Program-made: the position numbers and the translations under genes
Source: Panulirus ornatus
Taxonomy: Eukaryota; Arthropoda; Malacostraca; Decapoda; Palinuridae
DNA: 64,000 nucleotides
Direction: 5' to 3'
Assembly: GCF_036320965.1 (NCBI RefSeq)
Contig: NC_092270.1
Location: 23,717,593 to 23,781,592 of the forward strand
The notes under the pieces: model-generated
Database searches by the model: none
Told to the model about the DNA's origin: nothing
Seen by the model: the letters and a program-made list of their open reading frames with translations, nothing else
In this document: one piece after another, positions 1 through 12,570 of the stretch
Layout: every line of letters starts with the position of its first letter
How positions within the stretch are numbered: position 1 is the stretch's first letter

Positions 1-549
1 ACCCGTGCCTTTCCTTCCGGTGGATCTTGCCTTTCCCTTCGGTGGGTCCGTGCCTTTCCTTCTGGTGGGTCCGTACCTTTACTTCTGGTAGGCCCATGAC
101 TTCCCTTCTGGTGTGTCCGTGCCTTTCTTCCTGGTGGGTAGGACCGTGCCTTTCCCTCTGGTGGGCCCGTGCTTTTTCTTCTGGTGGGCCCGTGCCTTTC
201 CTTCTGGTGGGCACGTGCTCTACCTTCTGTTGGACCCGTGCCTTTCTTTGTGGTGAGCCCGTGCCTTTCCTTCCGGTGGGTCAGTGCCTTTGCTTCTGGT
301 GGGCACGTCCCTTTCCTTCTGGTGGACTAGTGCCTTTCCTTCTGGTAGGCCCGTGCCTTTCCTTCTGATGGGACTGTGCTTCTCCTTCTGGTGGGTCCGT
401 ACCTTTCCTTCTGGTGGGACAACGCCTTTCCTTCAGGTGGGACCATGGCTTTCCTTCTGGTAGGCCCGTGCCTTTCCTTCTGATGGGCCTGTGCTTTTCC
501 TTCTGGTGGGTCCGTACCTTTCCATCTGGTGGGACAACGCCTTTCCTTC

Positions 550-2535
550 TGGTGGACCCGTGCCTTTCCTTCTGGTAGGCCCGTGCCTTTCCTTCTGATG
601 GGCCTGTGCTTTTCCTTCTGGTGGGTCCGTACCTTTCCTTCTGGTGGGACAACGCCTTTCCTTCTGGTGGAACCATGCCTTTCCTTCTGGTGGGCCCATC
701 CTTTCCTTCTGGTGGGTCCGTGCCTTTCCTTCTGGTGGACCCGTGCCTTTCCTTCTGGTGGGTCAGTGCCTCTCCTTCTGGTGGACTCGTGCCTTTCCTT
801 CTGGTGGACCCATGCTTTTCCTTCCGATTTGTCTGTGCCTTTCCTTCTGGTGGACCCACGCCTTTCCTTCTGGTGAGCCCGTGCCTTTCCTTCCGGTGGG
901 TCCGTGCCTTTCCTTCTGATGAGCCTGTGCTTTTCCTTCTGGTGGGTCCGTACCTTTCCTTCTAGTAGGACAACGCCTTTCCTTCTGGTGGGAACGTGCC
1001 TTTCCTTCTGATTGACCCGTGCCTTTCCTTCTGGTGGACCCGTGCCTTTCCTTCTGGTGGACCCATGCCTTTCCTTCCGGTGGGTCCGTGCCTTTCCTTC
1101 TGGTGGACCCGTACCTTTCCTTCTGGTGGGCCCGTACCTTTCCTTCTGGTGGACCCGTGCCTTTCCTTCTGGAGACCCCGTGCCTTTCCTTCTCGTGGGT
1201 CCGTGCCTTTCCTTCTGGTGTGCCCGTGCCTTTCCTTCTGGTGGGCCCGTGCCTTTCCTTCTGGTGGACTCGTGCCTTTCCTTCTGGTGGACCCATGCTT
1301 TTCCTTCCGATTTGTCTGTGCCTTTCCTTCTGGTGGACCCATGCTTTTCCTTCCGATTTGTCTGTGCCTTTCCTTCTGGTGGACCCACGCCTTTCCTTCT
1401 GGTGAGCCCGTGCCTTTCCTTCCGGTGGGTCCGTGCCTTTGTTTCTGGTGGGCACGTCCTTTTCCTTCTGGTGGACCCGTGCCTTTCCTTCTGGTAGGCC
1501 CCTGCCTTTCCTTCTGATGGGCCTGTGCTTTTCCTTCTGGTGGGTCCGTATCTTTCCTTCTGGTGGGTCCGTACCTTTCCTTCTGGTGGGACCATGCCTT
1601 TCCTTCTGGTGGGCCCGTTCTTTCCTTCTGGTGGGTCCATGCCTTTCCTTCTGGTGGACCCGTGCCCTTCCTTCTGGTGGGTCAGTGCCTTTCCTTCTAG
1701 TGGGCACGTGCCTTTCCTTCTGATTGACCCGTGCCTTTCCTTCTGGTGGACCCGTGCCTTTCCTTCTGGTGGACCCATGCCTTTCTTTCCGGTGGGTCCG
1801 TGCCTTTCCTTCTGGTGGACCTGTACCTTTCCTTCCGGTGGGCCCGTACCTTTCCTTCTGGTGGACTCGTGCCTTTCCTTCTGGTGGGTCCGTGCCTTTC
1901 CTTCTGGTGGACCAGTGCCTTTCCTTCTGGTGGGCCCGTGCCTTTCCTTCTGGTGGACTCATGCCTTTCCTTCTGGTGGACCCATGCTTTTCCTTCCGAT
2001 TTGTCTGTGCCTTTCCTTCTGGTGGACCCATGCCTTTCCTTCTGGTGAGCCCGTGCCTTTCCTTCCGGTGGGTCCGTGCCTTTGCTTCTGGTGGGCACGT
2101 CCCTTTCCTTCTGGTGGACCAGTGCCTTTCCTTCTGGTAGGCCTGTGCCTTTCCTTCTGATGGGCCTGTGCTTTTCCTTCTGGTGGGTCCGTACCTTTCC
2201 TTCTGGTGGGACAACGCCTTTCCTTCTGGTGGGATCATGCCTTTCCTTCTGGTGGGCCCGTCCTTTCCTTCTTGTGGGTCCGTGCCTTTCCTTCTAGGGG
2301 ACCCGTGCCTTTCCTTCTGGTGGGCACGTGCCTTTCCTTCTGATTGACCCGTGCCTTTCCTTCTGGTGGACCCGTGCATTTCCTTCTGGTGGACCCATGC
2401 CTTTCCTTCCGGTGGGTCCGTGCCTTTCCTTCTGGTGGACCCGTACCTTTCCTTTGGTGGGCCCGTACCTTTCCTTCTGGTGGACCCGTGCCTTTCCTTC
2501 TTGAGACCTCGTGCCTTTCCTTCTGGTGGGTCCGT
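550..2535 (+). repeat. Segmental duplication A, copy 1 (array 1)
   Basis: This block of monomer variants recurs in the same order at 3,655-5,640, displaced by 3,104-3,105 bp (3,105 is 135 x 23). Diagnostic variants shared in order include the CTTCCGATTTGTCTG monomers, the CTTCTGGAGACCCC monomer, and the GGGACAACGCC monomers. Copies differ by scattered substitutions and small indels. Boundaries are estimated by eye to within about 30 bp. Confidence 0.85.
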
Positions 2536-3654
2536 AACTTTCCTTCTGGTTGGCCCATGGCATTCCCTCTGGTGGGTCCGTGCCTTTCTTTCTGGTGTGC
2601 GGGACAATGCCTTTCCTTCTGGTGGGCCCGTGCTTTTCCTTCTGGTGTGTCCGTGGCTTTCCTTCTAGTGGGCACGTGCCTTTCCTTTTGGTGGACCCGT
2701 GCCTCTCCTTCTGGTGGGCCCGTACCTTTCCTTCTTGTGGACCTGTGCCTTTCCCTCTGGAGACCACGTGCCTTTCCTTCCGGTGGATCGTGCCTTTCCT
2801 TCTTGTGGACCTGTGCCTTTCCCTCAGGAGACCACGTGCCTTTCCTTCCGGTGGATCGTGCCTTTCCTTCTAGTGGGTCCGTGCCTTTCCTTCTGGTGGG
2901 TCTGTACCTTTCCTTCTGGTGGGCCCATGAATTTGCTTCTGGTGGTCCGTGCCTTTCATTCTGGTGGGTGGTACCGTGCTTTTCCTTCTGGTGGGCCCGT
3001 GCTTTTCCTTCTGGTATGTCCGTGCATTTCCTTCGGGTGGGCCCATGCCTTTCCTTGTGGTGGACCCGTGCCTTTCCTTCTGGTAGGCACGTGCCTTTCC
3101 TTCTGGTGGACCCGTGCCTTTCCTTCTGTTGGGACCGTGCCTTTCCTACTGGTGGGCCCGTGCTTTTCCTTCTGGTGGGTCCCTGCCTTTCCTTCAGGTT
3201 CGTCCGTGCTTTTCCTTTTGGTGGGTCCGTGCCTTTCCTTCTGTTGGGTCAGTGCCTTTCCTACTGGTGGGCACGTGCCGTTGCTTCTGGTGGACCCGTG
3301 CCTTTCCTTCTGGTAGGCCAGCGCCTTCCTTTTGATGGGCCCGTGCTTTTCCTTCTGGTGGGTCCGTACCTTTCCCTCTGGTGGGACAACGCCTTTTATT
3401 CTGGTGGGACCATGACTTTCCTTCTGATGGGCCCTTCCTTTCCTTCTGGTGGGTCCGTGCCTTTCCTTCTGGTGGACCCGTGCCTTTCCTACTGGTAGGC
3501 ACGAGCCTTTCCTTCTGGTTGACCCGTGCCTTTCCTTCTGGTGGGCCCGTGCCTTTCCTTCTGGTGGGCCCGTGCTTTTCCTTCTGGTGGAGGTGTACCT
3601 TTCCTTCAGATTCGCCCGTGCTTTTCCTTCTGGTGGGTTCGTGCCTTTCCTTCT

Positions 3655-5640
3655 GGTTGACCCGTGCCTTTCCTTCTGGTAGGCCCGTGCCTTTCCTTCT
3701 GATGGGCCTGTGCTTTTCCTTCTGGTGGGTCCGTACCTTTCCTTCTGGTGGGACAACGCCTCTCCTTCTGGTGGAACCATGCCATTCCTTCTGGTGGGCC
3801 CATCCTTTCCTTCTGGTGGGTCCGTGCCTTTCCTTCTGGTGGACCCGTGCCTTTCCTTCTGGTGGGTCAGTGCCTCTCCTTCTGGTGGACTCGTGCCTTT
3901 CCTTCTGGTGGACCCATGCTTTTCCTTCCGATTTGTCTGTGCCTTTCCTTCTGGTGGACCCACGCCTTTCCTTCTGGTGAGCCCGTGCCTTTCCTTCCAG
4001 TGGGTCCGTGCCTTTCCTTCTGATGGGCCTGTGCTTTTCCTTCTGGTGGGTCCGTACCTTTCCTTCTAGTGGGACAACGCCTTTCCTTCTGGTGGGTCCG
4101 TGCCTTTCCTTCTGATTGACCCGTGCCTTTCCTTCTGGTGGACCCGTGCCTTTCCTTCTGGTGGACCCATGCCTTTCCTTCCGGTGGGTCCGTGCCTTTC
4201 CTTCTGGTGGACCCGTACCTTTCCTTCTGGTGGGCCCGTACCTTTCCTTCTGGTGGACCCGTGCCTTTCCTTCTGGAGACCCCGTGCCTTTCCTTCTCGT
4301 GGGTCCGTGCCTTTCCTTCTGGTGTGCCCGTGCCTTTCCTTCTGGTGGGCCCGTGCCTTTCCTTCTGGTGGACTCGTGCCTTTCCTTGTGGTGGACCCAT
4401 GCTTTTCCTTCCGATTTGTCTGTGCCTTTCCTTCTGGTGGACCCATGCTTTTCCTTCCGATTTGTCTGTGCCTTTCCTTCTGGTGGACCCACGCCTTTCC
4501 TTCTGGTGAGCCCGTGCCTTTCCTTCCGTTGGGTCCGTGCCTTTGTTTCTGGTGGGCACGTCCTTTTCCTTCTGGTGGACCCGTGCCTTTCCTTCTGGTA
4601 GGCCCCTGCCTTTCCTTCTGATGGGCCTGTGCTTTTCCTTCTGGTGGGTCCGTACCTTTCCTTCTAGGTGGGTCCGTACCTTTCCTTCTGGTGGGACCAT
4701 GCCTTTCCTTCTGGGGGGCCCGTCCTTTCCTTCTGGTGGGTCCATGCCTTTCCTTCTGGTGGACCCGTGCCCTTCCTTCTGGTGGGTCAGTGCCTTTCCT
4801 TCTAGTGGGCACGTGCCTTTCCTTCTGATTGACCCGTGCCTTTCCTTCTGGTGGACCCGTGCCTTTCCTTCTGGTGGACCCATGCCTTTCCTTCCGGTGG
4901 ATCCGTGCCTTTCCTTCTGGTGGACCTGTACCTTTCCTTCCGGTGGGCCCGTACCTTTCCTTCTGGTGGACTCGTGCCTTTCCTTCTGGTGGGTCCGTGC
5001 CTTTCCTTCAGGTGGACCAGTGCCTTTCCTTCTGGTGGGCCCGTGCCTTTCCTTCTGGTGGACTCATGCCTTTCCTTCTGGTGGACCCATGCTTTTCCTT
5101 CCGATTTGTCTGTGCCTTTCCTTCTGGTGGACCCATGCCTTTCCTTCTGGTGAGCCCGTGCCTTTCCTTCCGGTGGGTCCGTGCCTTTGCTTCTGGTGGG
5201 CACGTACCTTTCCTTCTGGTGGACCAGTGCCTTTCCTTCTGGTAGGCCCGTGCCTTTCCTTCTGATGGGCCTGTGCTTTTCCTTTTGGTGGGTCCGTACC
5301 TTTCCTTCTGGTGGGACAACGCCTTTCCTTCTGGTGGGATCATGCCTTTCCTTCTGGTGGGCCCGTCCTTTCCTTCTTTTGGGTCCGTGCCTTTCCTTCT
5401 AGGGGACCCGTGCCTTTCCTTCTGGTGGGCACGTGCCTTTCCTTCTGATTGACCCGTGCCTTTCCTTCTGGTGGACCCGTGCATTTCCTTCTGGTGGACC
5501 CATGCCTTTCCTTCCGGTGGGTCCGTGCCTTTCCTTCTGGTGGACCCGTACCTTTCCTTCTGGTGGGCCCGTACCTTTCCTTCTGGTGGACCCGCGCCTT
5601 TCCTTCTTGAGACCCCGTGCCTTTCCTTCTGGTGGGTCCG
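3655..5640 (+). repeat. Segmental duplication A, copy 2 (array 1)
   Basis: Second copy of the 2-kb block at 550-2,535, in direct orientation. A one-base offset change (3,104 to 3,105) appears near 4,670, where an extra base sits at CTTCTAGGTGG. The divergence is low for a minisatellite, which suggests a fairly recent unequal exchange. Confidence 0.85.
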
Positions 5641-5799
5641 TGCCTTTCCTTCTGGTGGACCATTGCCTTTCTTCTGGTGGGCCCTTGCCTTTCCTTCTGG
5701 TGGGCACGTGCTTTTCCTTCTGCTGGGTCCGTGCCTTTCCTTCTGGTGGGACAATGCCTATTCTTTTGGTGGGACAATGCCTTTCTTTCTTGTGGGACC

Positions 5800-6545
5800 A
5801 TGCCTTTCCTTCTGGTGGGACAATGCCTTTCCTTCTGATGGGCCCGTGTCTTTCCTTCTGGTGGGTCTGTACCTTTCCTTTTGGTGGGCCCATGACTTTC
5901 CTTCTGGTGGATCCGTACCTTTCTTTCTTGTGGGTGGGACCATGCCTTTCTTTCTGGTGAGCCCGTGCTTTTTCTTCTGGTGTGTCCAGGCCTTTCCTTC
6001 TAGTGGGCCTATGCCTCTCCTTGTGGTGGACCCATGCCTTTCCTTTTGGTGGACCCGTACCTCTCCTTCTGGTGGACCAGTGACTTTCCTTCTGGTGGGC
6101 CCGTGCCTTTCCTTCTGATGGGCCCGTGCTCTTCCTTCTGGTGGGACAATGCCTTTCATTCGGGAGTGACAATGCCCTTCCTTCTGGTGGGACAATGGCT
6201 TTCCTTCTGGTGGGACCAGTGCCTCTCCTTCTGGTGGGCCCGTGCCTTTTCTTCTGGTGGGCACGTGCTTTTCCTTCTGCTGGGTCAGTGCCTTTCCTTC
6301 AGTTGGTAAAATGCCTATCCTTTTGGTGGGACAATGCCTTTCCTTCTTGTGGGACCATGCCTTTCCTTCTGGTGGGACAATGTCTTTCCTTCCGATTGGC
6401 CCGTGTCTTTCCTTCTGGTGGGTCCGTAACTTTCCTTTTGGTGGGCCCATGACATTCCTTCTGGTGGATCCGTACCTTTCTTTCTGGTGGGTGGGACCAT
6501 GCCTTTCTGGTGAGCCCGTGCTTGTCTGGTATGTCCAGGCATTTC
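5800..6545 (+). repeat. Segmental duplication B, copy 1 (array 1)
   Basis: About 0.75 kb that matches 9,335-10,082 at an offset of 3,533-3,537 bp. Shared markers are a CATTCGGGAGTGACAATGCC monomer, a GTGTGTCCAGG monomer and the GGTGGGTGG double-GTGG junction. The offset is not an exact multiple of 23, so the copies have gained or lost partial monomers. Confidence 0.8.
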
Positions 6546-9334
6546 CTTCTAGTGGGCCCTTGCCTTTCCTTCTGGTGGACCCGTGCCTTTCCTTCTGTTG
6601 GGCCGGTACCTCTCCTTCTGGTGGACCCGTGACTTTCCTTCTGGTGGGCTCGTGCCTTTCCTTCTGGTGGGCCCGTGCTTCTCCTTCTGTTGGGTCTGTG
6701 CCGTTCTTTCTGGTGGGACAATGCCTTTCCTTCTGGTGGGACAATGCCTTTCCTTCTGGTGGGACCATACCTTTCCTTGTGGTGGGCTCGTGCCTTTCCT
6801 TCTGGTGGGTCCGTGCGTTTCCTTCTGGTGGACCCGTGCCTTTCCTTCTGGTGGGTCCGTGCCTTTCCATCTGGTGGGCACGTGCCTTTCCTTCTTGTGG
6901 ACCCGTGTCTTTCCTTCTAGTGGACCCGTGCCTTTCCTTCTAGTGGACGCGTGCCTTTTCTTCTGGTGGACCAATGCCTTTCCTTCCGGTGGGTCCGTGC
7001 CTTTCCTTCTGGTGTACCCAAGCCTTTCCTTCTGGTGGGCCCGTGCCTTTCCTTCTGGGGGGCCCGTGCTTTTCCTTCTGGTGGGCCCGCGCCTTTCCTT
7101 CAGGTGGGCCCCTGGCTTTCCTTCTTGTGAGCTCGTGCCTTTCCTTCTGGTGAACCCCTGCCTTTCTTTCTGGTGGGCCCGTGTCTTCCCTTCTGGTGGA
7201 CCCGTGCTTTTCCTTCTAGTGGGTCCGTGCCTTCCTTTCTGGTGGAATCGTACTTTTCCTTCTGGTGGCTCCGTGCCTTTCCATCTAGTAGGCACGTGTC
7301 TTTCCTTCTGGTGGACCCGTGCCTTTCTTTCTGGAGGACCCGTGCCTTTCCTTCTGGTGGACCCATGCCTTTCCTTCTCGTGGGCCAGTGCCTTTCCCTC
7401 TGGTGGGCCCGTGCTTTTCCTTCTGGTGGGTCCGTACCTTTCTGGTGGGACAATGCCTTTCCTTCTGGTGGGACAATGCCTATCCTTCTTGTGGGACCAT
7501 GACGTTCCTTCTCTTGGGCCCATGCCTTTCTTTCTGGTGGGTCCGTGCCTTTCCTTCTGGTGGGTCCGTGCCTGTCTTTATGGTGGGCCCGTGTCTTTCC
7601 TTCTGGTGGGTCCGTAACTTTCCTTCTGGTGGGCCCATGACTTTCCTTCTGGTGGGTCCGTGCCTTTCTTTCTGGTGTGTGGGACCATGCCTTTCCTTCT
7701 GGTGGGCCCGTGCTTTTCCTTCTGGTGTGTCCGTGCCTTTCCTTCTAGTGGGCCCGTGCCTTTCCTTGTGGTGGACCCGTGCCTTTCCTTCTGGTGGGCC
7801 CGTACCTTTCCTTTTTGTGGAACCGTGCCTTTCCCTCTGGAGACTACGTACCTTTCCTTCCGGTGGATGGTGCCTTTCCTTCTTGTGGGTCCGTGCCTTT
7901 CCTTCTGGTGGGTCCGTACATTTACTTCTGATGGGCCCATGACTTTGCTTCTGGTGGGTCTGTGACTTTCTTTCTGGTGGGTGGGACCGTGCCTTTCCTT
8001 CTGGTAGGTCCGTGCCTTTCCTTCTGGTGGGCCCGTACCTTTCCTTTTTGTGGACCCGTGCCTTTCCCTCTGGAGACCACGTGCCTTTCCTTCCGGTGGA
8101 TAGTGCCTTTCCTTATGGTGGGTCCGTGCCTTTCCTTCTGGTGGGTCCGTACATTTACTTCTGGTGGACCCATGAATTTGCTTCTGGTGGGTCCGTGCCT
8201 TTCTTTCTGGTGGGTGGGACCGTGCCTTTCCTTCTGGTGGGCCCGTGCTTTTCCTTCTGGTAGGTCCGTGCCTTTCCTTCTGGTGGGCCCATGCCTTTCC
8301 TTCTGGTGGACCCGTGCTTTTTCTTCTGGTAGGCACGTGCCTTCCCTTCTGGTTGACCCGTGCCTTTCCTTATGGTGGGCCCGTGCCTTTCCTACTGGTG
8401 GGCCCGTGCTTTTCATTCTGGTGGATCCGTGTATTTCCTTCTGGTAGGTCCGTACCTTTCCTTCTGGTGGGACAATGCCTTTCCTTCTGGTGGGCCAATG
8501 CCTTTCCTTCTGGTGGGACCATGACTTTCCTTCTCGTGGGCACATACCTTTCCCTCTGGTGGGTCTGTGCCTTTCCTTCTGGTGGGTCCGTGCCTGTCTT
8601 TATGGTGGGACCATGCCTTTCCTTCTGGCGGATCCGTGCCTTTCTTTCTGGTGGGCCTGTGTCTTCCCTTCTGGTGGGTCCGTAACTTTCCTTCTGGTGG
8701 GCCCATGACATTCCTTCTGGTGGGTCCGTGCCTTTCTTTCTGGTGTGCGGGACAATGCCTTTCCTTCTGGTGGGCCCGTGCTTTTCCTTCTGGTGTGTCC
8801 GTGCCTCTCCTTCTAGTGGGCACGTGCCTTTCCTTTTGGTGGACCCGTGCCTCTCCTTCTGGTGGGCCCGTACCTTTCCTTCTTGTGGACCTGTGCCTTT
8901 CCCTCTGGAGACCACGTGCCTTTCCTTCCGGTGGATCGTGCCTTTCCTTCTGGTGAGTCCGTGCCTTTCCTTCTGGTGGGTCCATACCTTTCCTTCTGGT
9001 GGGCCCATGACTTTGCTTCTGATGGATCCGTGCCTTTCTTTCTGGTGGGTGGGACCGTGCCTTTCCTTCTGGTGGGCCCGTGCTTTTCCTTCTGGTAGGT
9101 CCGTGCCTTTCCTTCGTGTGGGCCCATGCCTTTCCTTCTGGTGGACCCGTGCCTTTCCTTCTGGTAGGCACGTGCCTTTCCTTGTGGTGGACCCGTGCCT
9201 TTCCTTCTGGTGGACCCATGCCTTTCCTTCCGGTGGGTCCGTGCCTTCCCTTCTGGTGGACCCGTACCTTTCCTTCCGGTGGGCCCGTACCTTTCCTTCT
9301 GGTGGACCCGTGCCCTTCCTTCTGGAGACCCCGT

Positions 9335-10082
9335 GCCTTTCCTTCTGGTAGGCCCGTGCCTTTCCTTCTGATGGGCCCGTTTCTTTCCTTCTGGTGGGTC
9401 TGTTCCTTTCCTTTTGGTAGGCCCATGACTTTACTTCTGGTGGATCCGTACCTTTCTTTCTGGTGGGTGGTACCATGCCTTTCATTCTGGTGAGCCCGTG
9501 TTTTTTCTTCTGGTGTGTCCAGGCCTTTCCTTCTAGTGGGCCCGTGCCTTTCCTTGTGGTGGACCCATGCCTTTCCTTTTGGTGGACCCGTACCTCTCCT
9601 TCTGGTGGACCAGTGACTTTCCTTCTGGTGGGCCCGTGCCTTTCCTTCTGATGGGCCCGTGCTCTTCCTTCTGGTGGGACAATGCCTTTCATTCGGGAGT
9701 GACAATGCCCTTCCTTCTGGTGGGACAATGGCTTTCCTTCTGGTGGGACCAGTGCCTTTCCTTCTGGTGGGCTCGTGCCTTTGCTTCTGGTGGGCACGTA
9801 CTTTTCCTTCTGCTGGGTCCGTGCCTTTCCTTCTAGTGAGACAATGCCTATCCTTTTGGTGGGACAATGCCTTTCCTTCTTATGGGACCATGCCTTTCCT
9901 TCTGGTGGGACAATGTCTTTCCTTCCGATTGGCCCGTGTCTTTCCTTCTGGTGGGTCCGTAACTTTCCTTTTGGTGGGCCCATGACATTCCTTCTGGTGG
10001 ATCCGTACCTTTCTTTCTGGTGGGTGGGACCATGCCTTTCTTTCTGGTGAGCCCGTGCTTTTCTGGTATGTCCAGGCATTTC
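9335..10082 (+). repeat. Segmental duplication B, copy 2 (array 1)
   Basis: Second copy of the block at 5,800-6,545. It ends where copy 1 continues with ordinary monomers but copy 2 has CCATGCGTGTACCCG, giving a sharp right boundary near 10,100. Confidence 0.8.
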
Positions 10083-10670
10083 CTTCTAGTGGGCCCTTGC
10101 CTTTCCATGCGTGTACCCGTGCCTTTCCTTCTGTTGGGACGGTACCTCTCCTTCTGGTGGACCAGTGACTTTCCTTTTGGTGGGCTCATGCCTTTCCTTC
10201 TGGTGAGCCCGTGCTTTTCCTTCTGGTGGGACAATGCCTTTCCTTCTGGTAGGACAATGCCCTTCCCTCTGGTGGGAAAATGGCTTTCCCTCTGGTGGGA
10301 CCATGCCTTTCCTTGTGGTGGACCCATGCCTTTCCTTCTGGTGGGTCCGTGCCTTTCCTTCTGGTGGACCCGTGCCTTTCCTTCTTGTGGGTCCGTGCCT
10401 TTCCTTCTGGTGGGCCCGTGCTTTTCCTTCTGGTGCTTCCGTGTCTTTCCTTCAGGTTCGCCCGTGCTTTTCCTTCTGGTGGGTCCGTGCCTTTCCTTCT
10501 GGTGGACCCGTGCCTTTCCTTCTGGTGGGTCGGTACCTTTCCTTCTGGTGGGCACGTGCCGTTCCTTCTGGTGGACTCGTGCCTTTCCTTCTGGTTGGCC
10601 CGAGCCTTTCCTTCTAATGGGCCCATGTTTTTCCTTCTGGTAGGCCCATGCCTTTCCTTCTGGTGGGCCC

Positions 10671-11199
10671 ATGCTTTTCCTTCTGGTGGGTCCGTACTTT
10701 TCTTTCTGGTGGGATAACGCCTTTCCTTTTGTTGGGACCAGGCCTTTCCTTCTGGTGCGCACGTCCTTTCCTTATGGTGGGTCCGTGCTTTTCCTTCTGG
10801 TGAGACCCGTGCCTTTCCTTCTGGTGGGTCCGTGCCTTTCCTTCTGGTGGGTCCGTGCGTTTCCTTCTGGTGGACCCGTGCCTTTCCATCTGGTAGGCAC
10901 GTGCCTTTCCTTCTTGTGGACCCATGTGTTTCCTTCTGGTTGACCCGTGCCTTTCCTTCTGTTGGGCCCGTGCTTTTCCTTCTGGTGGGCCCGTGCTTTT
11001 CGTTCTGGTGGATGTGTGGCTTTCCTTCAGATTCCTCCGTGCTTTTCCTTCTGGTGGGTCCGTGCCTTTCCTTCTGGTGGACCCGTGATTTTCTTTCTGG
11101 TGGGTCAGTGCCTTTCCTTCTGGTGGGCACGTGCCTTTCCTTCTGGTGGAACCGTGCCTTTCCTTCTGGTAGGCCCGTGCCTTTCCTTCTGATGGGCCC
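10671..11199 (+). repeat. 529-bp tandem higher-order unit, copy 1 (array 1)
   Basis: A 23-monomer block, 529 bp or 23 x 23, followed immediately by a near-identical copy at 11,200. The offset stays exactly 529 at several checked points (for example the rare ATAAC monomer at 10,714 and 11,243, and GTGCGT at 10,855 and 11,384). Marker variants are GGATGTGTGGC, AGATTCCTCCG and a GGTGAGACCC monomer. Confidence 0.88.
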
Positions 11200-11830
11200 A
11201 TGCTTTTCCTTCTGGTGGGTCCGTACTTTTCTTTCTGGTGGAATAACACCTTTCCTTTTGTTGGAACCAGGCCTTTCCTTCTGGTGGGCACGTCCTTTCC
11301 TTATGGTGGGTCCGTGCTTTTCCTTCTGGTGAGACCCGTGCCTTTCCTTCTGGTGGGTCCGTGCCTTTCCTTCTGGTGGGTCCGTGCGTTTCCTTCTGGT
11401 GGACACGTGCCTTTCCATCTGGTAGGCACGTGCCTTTCCTTCTTGTTGACCCGTGTCTTTCCTTCTGGTTGACCCGTGCCTTTCCTTCTGGTGGGCCCGT
11501 GCTTTTCCTTCTGGTGGGCCCGTGCTTTTCGTTCTGGTGGATGTGTGGCTTTCCTTCAGATTCCTCCGTGCTTTTCCTTCTGGTGGGTCCGTGCCTCTCC
11601 TTCTGGTGGACCCGTGATTTTCCCTCTGGTGGGTCAGTGCCTTTCCTTCTGGTGGGCACGTGCCTTTCCTTCTGGTGGAACCGTGCCTTTCCTTCTGGTG
11701 GGTCGGTACTTTTCTTTCTGGTGGGATAACGCCTTTCCTTTTGTTGGGACCAGGCCTTTCCTTCTGGTGGGCACGTCCTTTCCTTATGGTGGGTCCGTGC
11801 TTTTCCTTCTGGTGAGACCCGTGCCTTTCC
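11200..11830 (+). repeat. 529-bp tandem higher-order unit, copy 2 and partial copy 3 (array 1)
   Basis: Copy 2 follows copy 1 directly. A third, partial copy starts near 11,705, displaced 483 bp (21 x 23) from copy 2, so two monomers were lost in that cycle. It runs through the same ATAAC, GGGACCAGG and GGTGAGACCC markers and ends at about 11,830. Whole-monomer offsets point to in-register unequal exchange or slippage. Confidence 0.85.
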
Positions 11831-12284
11831 TTCTGGTAGGCACGTGCCTTTCCTTTTGGTTGACCCGTGCCTTTCCTTCTGGTGGGTCCGTGCCTTTCCT
11901 TCTGGTGGGTCCGTGCGTTTCCTTTTGGTGTACCCATGCCTTTCCTTCTGGTGGGTCCGTGCCTTTCCATCTGGTGGGCACGTGCCTTTCCTTCTTGTGG
12001 ACCCGTGTCTTTCCTTCTGGTTGACCCGTGCCTTTCCTTCTGGTGGACCCGTGCCTTTCCTTCTGGTGGACCCATGCCTTTCCTTCCGGTTGGTCCGTGC
12101 CTTTCCTTTTGGTGGGCCCGTGCCTTTCCTTCTGTTGGGCCCGTACCTTTCCTTCTGGTGGACCCGTGCCTTTCCTTCTGGAGACCCCGTGCCTTTCCTT
12201 CTGGTGGGTCCGTGCCTTTCCTTCTGGTGGGCCCGTACCTTTCCTTTTTGTGGACCCGTGCCTTTCCTTCCGGTGGATCGTGCC

Positions 12285-12570
12285 TTTCCCTGCGGTGGGT
12301 CCGTGCCTATCCTTCTGGTGGGTCCGTACCTTTACTTCTGGTGGACCCATGACTTCCCTTCTGGTGTGTCCGTGCCTTTCTTCCTGGTGGGTAGGAACGT
12401 GCCTTTCCTTCTGGTGGGCCCGTGCTTTTCCTTCTGGTAGGTCCGTGATTTTTCTTCTTGTGGGCCCATGCCTTTCCTTGTGTTGGACCCGTGCCTTTCC
12501 TTCTGGTGGGCACATGCTTTTCCTTCTGTTGGACCCGTGCCTTTCTTTGTGGTGAGCCCGTGCCTCTCCT
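12285..12570 (+). repeat. Right-end block of array 1 homologous to window start
   Basis: The monomer order here matches 30-270 (offset 12,253, then 12,299, a two-monomer difference). Shared markers are the ACCTTTACTTCTGG monomer, the CTTTCTTCCTGGTGGGTAGGA double monomer and the GTTGGACCC and CTTTGTGGTGAGCCC variants. Array 1 thus contains long-range duplications of up to 12 kb spacing. Confidence 0.75.

Noticed and set aside
327..1778. A 483-codon basic KERHG/RRKGT repeat protein on the minus strand
   Set aside because: It is a frame-cycling product of the 23-bp monomer. Overlapping frames on the same and opposite strands are equally open, and duplicated blocks carry indels that are not multiples of three.
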